Part shown: positions 59,660-64,000 of the stretch, in pieces
Numbering within the stretch: the stretch's first letter is position 1
Layout of the letters: every line of letters starts with the position of its first letter
Source: Nissolia schottii
Taxonomy: Eukaryota; Streptophyta; Magnoliopsida; Fabales; Fabaceae
NCBI GenBank assembly: GCA_003254905.1
Contig: QANU01013744.1
Span: forward strand, 529,074-593,073
Length of the DNA: 64,000 nucleotides
Reading direction: 5' to 3'
Made by a program: the position numbers and the translations under genes
Notes under the pieces: generated by a model
Database searches by the model: none
What the model was told of the DNA's origin: nothing
What the model saw: only the letters and a program-made list of their open reading frames with translations

Positions 59660-60885
59660 TCCTCGTGCGTCGAAAAAGAAAACTCTGCTAGGGTTTCTAT
59701 CCTTTTCGGGGTACATAGTGTTCTCTTGGACATATATAGTCAACGCCCAGATCACCTTGTTCAGTGTCGTGCTTTATTCTTTTATGTCGATCATCTTCCT
59801 ACATGCATGCAAGGAGATAGAAAACGTGGACGTGGTTGATGGGGTGGATGAGAGTGAACGAAGCCTGGTAGCAAAAATCATCACCGAAAAGCCCATCAAC
59901 ACACAAAGTTTTGATATGGCTATATATGACGGGCATCTGGAGTTTCACTTAATTATGGGCTACGGTGTGAGGAGATTGGTGTAAGCTAATCCAAATTTTC
60001 TTTGAGAAGAAGGGAAGTCCATGGCCATTCAGGAATTCTTGGGTTATGCTACGTACAATGATGGAACTGAGAGCTAGAGGGTCTCTCATTTGAATTCGTG
60101 GATGGATGTCTGGGGTGCAACTGTACGTTATGTCTTCCGAGTCATTGTAAGACCATACAAATAAATGGGAAGAAAGGTAGGTGCCTTCCTAGGCGACGTG
60201 ATAAACAATGCTTTGGGGTTAATGGGGGAGGGGAGGGACAGGAGGTACGTGGTGGTTGGGGAAGAAATTAAGGAATTCTCTTAATGAAAACATGATTGTG
60301 GAAGAGTTAGTTGATATCATTGAATAAAAAATTATCAACTAGCAATCCCACAGTGAGCATGTGGACATGTGAATCACAGGAGGCTGCTACTAAAAAGGGC
60401 AAGCATGACAAGCAGGGAGGGGGTAGTGGAGAATGTTTTGTTGAAGAAACGAGGTATTGGGGACCTTATGGATATTGATTTAGAAGGGAATCGGTTGAAG
60501 AAAAATGCACTATGGACACTTTTGAATAGGCAGAGGTGGCCACCGATCCCGCCAAGAAACATGAAGATCTTAAGTTAGAACTCTCGTGGGCTTAGGAACC
60601 TAAGGGAAATACAAGCTTTCAAAAATCTCATCCAAAGACAAGATCCCAATGTGGTACTCTTCTTAATGGAGACACGACAAAAGACCTTCAAATTGAATTC
60701 TCTTCATAACGTTGGAGGTCTTTTGAATATTCTAGTCATGGATTGCAACGGTAAAGGTCAAGAGAGATCAAGCGGTCTTGTTTTGTTGTGTAAAAGCACT
60801 GTCGATATTATACTAAGATCCTTTTCAATAAACCACATTGACATGGACATGGTAACAAACAAATGTGTCTAGATCCTGATCCAAA
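59660..60885 (+). pseudogene. LINE remnant: ORF1 (DUF4283-like) and start of ORF2 endonuclease
   Basis: Frames read ERSLVAKIITEKPINTQSF, the usual start of the DUF4283 domain in plant LINE ORF1, then decayed sequence with stops, GIGDLMDIDLEGNRLKK, and then MKILS-stop-NSRGLRNLREIQ, NLIQRQDPNVVLFLMETR and SSGLVLLCKSTVDI, the N-terminus of the ORF2 endonuclease. The zinc knuckle usually between them is not visible. It stops near 60885, where copia sequence begins. Confidence 0.8.
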
Positions 60886-61310
60886 TCTCAATATCATGTA
60901 CTTATATTCTACTACCACTTATGAGGCACAATGGATGACTTTCTTGAAGAGTATTTTCGAGTTAATTTCTTTCTCCAAACTTGTTCTTTATTGTAATAAC
61001 ATTAGTGTCCTGCATCTAGCTACTAATCCGATCTTCCATGAGAAGACCAAACATATTGAACTCAACTGTCATGTTGTTTAGAGATAGGTGCAGGCATGAT
61101 TGCATCTAGCTACTAATCCGATCTTCCATGAGAAGACCAAACATATTGAACTCGATTGTCACGTTGTTTAGAGAAAGGTGCAAGCATGATTGATTCATTT
61201 ACTCCTAACCAAGACTCAATTAGACTCAAGTGGTTGACATTTGAACAAAACCCTTGGCTCCTAAGCAATTTCAGATATTGTTTGCCAAGTTGGGAATATT
61301 AAATATTTTT
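60875..61310 (+). pseudogene. Ty1/copia RNase H tail with internal 90-bp duplication
   Basis: Reads TTYEAQWMTFLKSIF, LVLYCNNISVLHLATNPIFH, EKTKHIELNCHVV and then, repeated, LHLATNPIFHEKTKHIELDC, then KVQA-stop-LIHLL and LCQVGNI-like sequence to the usual 'ccaagttgggaatatt' end. The catalytic-site region (YCDN in typical copies) is YCNN. It is joined directly to LINE sequence at its left. Confidence 0.85.
61011..61190 (+). repeat. Tandem duplication, 2 x 90 bp, in copia RNase H
   Basis: Copy 1 61011-61100 and copy 2 61101-61190 both start TGCATCTAGCTACTAATCCG and end GCATGAT. I count five differences over 90 bases. The unit is exactly 30 codons, so the frame is preserved across the junction. 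Confidence 0.95.
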
Positions 61311-62138
61311 TTTTACATGTTTGAAGAGGATTAAACCCCAATAGGACAAGCAAGTACAACAAAGTAAACATGTAATAGGGGCATTTTGGGACCAAGCCTC
61401 ATTAAAATCCCTCCTAGAAAATGTTGGGTTGAAAGTGACGAAGGGGAGCCCACAATCGGTGAAGATTTAAATCAATGGGCTAATTGAGAAACGCAAAATG
61501 GTTCAGATGCCACATCGTGGCAAAAAACCTTAAGGCAACGGGTTTGCGGAACTTCTGAACCCCAAGGATATAATGATCCCGAAACCCTAACACACAATTT
61601 GACGACACTGAACAAGAGAACATAAACACCCTCCCTACTAAACCCTCTAAGATGTCCGATCTTAGAAAAATAGATGATAGAGAATAGGAAATAGAAACTG
61701 AGTAACAAGCACTACAAAAAAATACCTTGAATGAATTTTACCTAACTTCCTGATGCAACAAACAAAGTGAATAACTTACCTTGCACACACAAAGAGATCA
61801 CCCATTTGTAAAGAAAAAAATTTCTAAAGAAAACACAATATGAAAATTATATTGATAAAAAGTTGTGGCTGTTACTGTCTTATAATGTATTTATATTCCT
61901 CTTACATTACGTCAAAACTTAAACTAAACCTAAGCCCAATGTAAAATAGGCCCAAGTTGCTAAACTAACAATTTGGCTTATAATAAACATCTTAAAACAT
62001 ATATGGTCTCAAACGTAAACTAACAAGCTAAATAACTCAAACTTGATCCAACATGGTATGAGTATGTGTTTAATCCATGCTTGCAAACAATAAGAACTTG
62101 GGCTGCTGATAGTCACTACTTGGTGTCTTGACCTATTC
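61311..62138. other. LTR-like debris
   Basis: Follows the copia tail and has LTR-like words ('aagcccaatgtaaaatagg', 'ggcccaagttgctaaac'). 'CACTACAAAAAAA' at 61711 looks like a CACTA transposon end but has no partner. No gene. Confidence 0.35.
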
Positions 62139-62141
62139 TTA

Positions 62142-62300
62142 ATGCATCTCTTCAACAATTGATTTTGCCAAGTTTGCAAAGCCTTTTTTAATCCTCTTAG
62201 CTCTCGCTTTTGTGATAGGTAGGCATGCTACAATTTTAATCTTGTTCTTTGGTGCCAAAATGTCCATATTACCCTCTTGAGCTCGTATCAACTTAGTCCA
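62142..62300 (-). pseudogene. Possible retrotransposon polyprotein C-terminus
   Basis: Minus-strand frame ends KNKIKIVACLPITKARAKRI, then KKGFANLAKSIVEEMH and a stop. The 'PITKARAKRI-kgf--l' motif recalls the C-terminal tail of some legume Ty3/gypsy polyproteins ('GPITRSRAKK'). Too short to be certain. Confidence 0.35.
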
Positions 62301-62465
62301 TAATTCATTAGTGTGAGACTTTACATTTACACTTGAACATAACAAAAAGGTTGAGACAAAACCCAAAAGAATTAAAAAAAAAAAAAAGTACTCAACCATT
62401 TTATCGGACACCAAAACCTGAAAATTACACTAAAGGCGCAACCTTTGAACACAACCACAAACCAA

Positions 62466-62497
62466 CCCCATCCCCAACCCCACCCCCTCCCCCTCCC
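62466..62497 (-). other. Predicted G-quadruplex/i-motif tract
   Basis: Six C-runs of 4, 4, 4, 5, 5 and 3 with spacers of one or two bases on the + strand, so the minus strand has six G-runs in 32 bases. This exceeds the usual G3+N1-7 rule. Confidence 0.85.
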
Positions 62498-62499
62498 AA

Positions 62500-63244
62500 C
62501 GTTACGTGTATACATGTAATCACTAAGTTCTCTTACAATTTCTGTGACAAGACATTGTCATAGTTACCACCACTAACTAGTTAGCCAAATACATAGCATA
62601 TAAAGTATGAATCACTGGAGACTTCCATTCCACGTTAATCATTTCTGAATACATATCATCAGTATTGATACGTGCGTAGAGGTCTATATTCAAGGGTTCT
62701 ATCAAACAGGAATTGGTATGATGAATGATACTACAATACAAAAGAAGTTTTAGTATTGCGACCACACTTGTCTACTACTCAGTAGAAGAGGACGAATTTT
62801 CGATGGCACAAGTGACAATGTAGTTTGCAAACTCAACATGTACCGTACCTCTAGAATTAATTATGGAAATTACAATTTGTCATGTGTATCTTTTTTTTTT
62901 ATTCAGTTTGTCTATGAATCATGATTGATAGATTTTATCTTCTATCAATTATGAGAGCTTCTATAACGTGTGTGAACGTCGAAGGAGGAACAAAAATTAA
63001 ACACATTCAACAAAAGTCACACTGATAACGTCGTATTGTATCGAACTGTAAATTATGTCAAAGGTCAAACTGCTAAAATCTAAATCTTTTTTTTAATTGT
63101 TCTGCGAATAATTTTTCTGGATTTCCGTCTACTTTTATTGTAATATGGCATAAGTAAATAATTAAGTTGCTAAAATTTGCATTTAACAAAACAGTAATGT
63201 TATTTGCAAAACACAACATCTAATAAAACAAAGAAATACCAACG
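62500..63244. other. Intergenic; no gene supported
   Basis: Mixed AT-rich sequence; no family signature on either strand. Confidence 0.45.
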
Positions 63245-63389
63245 AGGTTGATCTAAGTGTAAGCGGTTTGGTATCACTTAAGCAATGTTCCGAGTTCGAG
63301 ACCTTGTGAACGCAATCATCCCCGCTGGTCGACCCGGATTAGTCAAGGGTAAGCATTGGAAACCGGACAGACAACCTAAAAAAATAATA
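63245..63389 (+). mobile_element. tRNA-derived SINE, copy 2 (internally deleted)
   Basis: GGTTGATCTAAGTGTAAGCGG A-box region, CGAGTTCGAGACC B box at 63291-63303, then 'gacccggattagtcaagg' and the CAACCTAAAA end as in copy 1 at 34065. Relative to copy 1 about 35 bases are missing between 'atcatcccc' and 'gtcgacccgg'. Confidence 0.85.
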
Positions 63390-64000
63390 AAACATAGAAA
63401 CAATTAAACAAACATTATCACTAAATATTTTTGCATACACTAATATACATGTTTAATATTGCTCATTTTTATATTTGATAATATTTGTTTCTCTATTTTA
63501 TAATGTTTATTTTTATGTTCTATGTTGAATGATTTTGTGTTATACAAATAACACCACGGTTAACAAAAACATATATTAGATTTCCTTATAGTGTTGTTTT
63601 ATTTGATTATGGTTCTTTTGTATTCCTGTTGTCCCCTCTGTTTTTCTTTTCCTGATTCTTTTTTATTGTTCCATCTTTGTTCATCCCCTTCTTTGTTGTT
63701 GGTTTGAGACTCTTGATACTTATTGAAAATGAAAAAAAAAACAAACTTTTATAAAAGAGATAATGGCAACAAGGGAAGGCATCATGTTTGCATGGGAGTT
63801 GAGTTGTTTCAAAAAAAATTTAGAGAACAATTTAACGGATATGATCAATAGGCTTAACAATGACTTTCCGGACTATTACTACACTAAGACGATTTTATTT
63901 GATATTTTTTACTTTTGCTTTGCTAAGTTACGCATATTCTTAGATCTTGTAATTTAGGTGTTAATACTTAACAAACTTTGCACATTTTCACAATGTTGTA
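63390..64000. other. Window end; possible LINE 3' tail
   Basis: T/C-rich sequence ending 'gatacttattgaaaatg' and an A-run at 63731-63740 resembles a LINE 3' end. The open frame at 63763-63957 is not recognised and is not called. Confidence 0.3.

Noticed and set aside
61708-61725. CACTACAAAAAAA resembling a CACTA transposon end
   Set aside because: No matching TTTTTTTGTAGTG end and no target duplication within the window.

Overview
The window is plant nuclear DNA, most likely from a legume (Fabaceae; soybean-like). The evidence is an AT-rich background, spliced genes with plant-type GT-AG introns, five plant gene families, and dense plant transposons (Ty1/copia, LINE, MULE, hAT MITEs, tRNA-derived SINE). 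No bacterial, organellar or viral gene block and no CRISPR array was seen. Species is inferred only from general repeat character.

Layout. 1-2 kb: CT-rich sequence and a broken copia RT. 2.0-4.7 kb (-): complete four-exon NRT1/PTR (NPF) transporter, 595 aa. 7.2-11.1 kb: LINE RNase H and MULE remnants, then a solo LTR inside an older LTR of its own family. 11.55-12.95 kb (+): two-exon small RRM protein, 190 aa. 14.94-18.29 kb (+): eight-exon RCC1-repeat protein, 406 aa. 19.46-23.21 kb (-): eight-exon PTST-like starch protein with a C-terminal CBM48, 537 aa. 24.5-55.9 kb: gene-poor transposon territory with nested LTRs, a long-TIR element, an isolated G-box-rich GC island, hAT MITEs, a compact copia with both LTRs, a MULE-type MITE, and LINE and copia fragments. 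55.97-57.79 kb (-): three-exon HD-Zip I transcription factor, 354 aa, with an array of palindromes 0.7-1 kb upstream of its ATG. 59-64 kb: LINE/copia wreckage, a second SINE copy and a C-run (G-quadruplex) tract.

The five genes are unrelated in biochemistry: nitrate/peptide transport, RNA binding, RCC1 propeller, starch granule initiation and transcription control. They match, from memory of locus numbering, the Arabidopsis chromosome 1 cluster At1g27045 (ATHB54), At1g27050 (RRM), At1g27060 (RCC1), At1g27070 (PTST2), At1g27080 (NRT1.6/NPF2.12). The RRM-RCC1-PTST core is collinear, while the HD-Zip and NPF genes lie on swapped sides and the HD-Zip gene is separated by about 33 kb of repeats. 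Exon joins were worked out by hand; every CDS closes in frame with a consensus splice site at each junction, except one GC donor in the RCC1 gene.

No wholly new gene system was found. The strongest unexplained items are the tandem palindrome array at 58.47-58.77 kb, the orphan promoter-like island at 32.1-32.55 kb, the self-nested LTR family and an A-tailed insertion inside the RRM gene intron.
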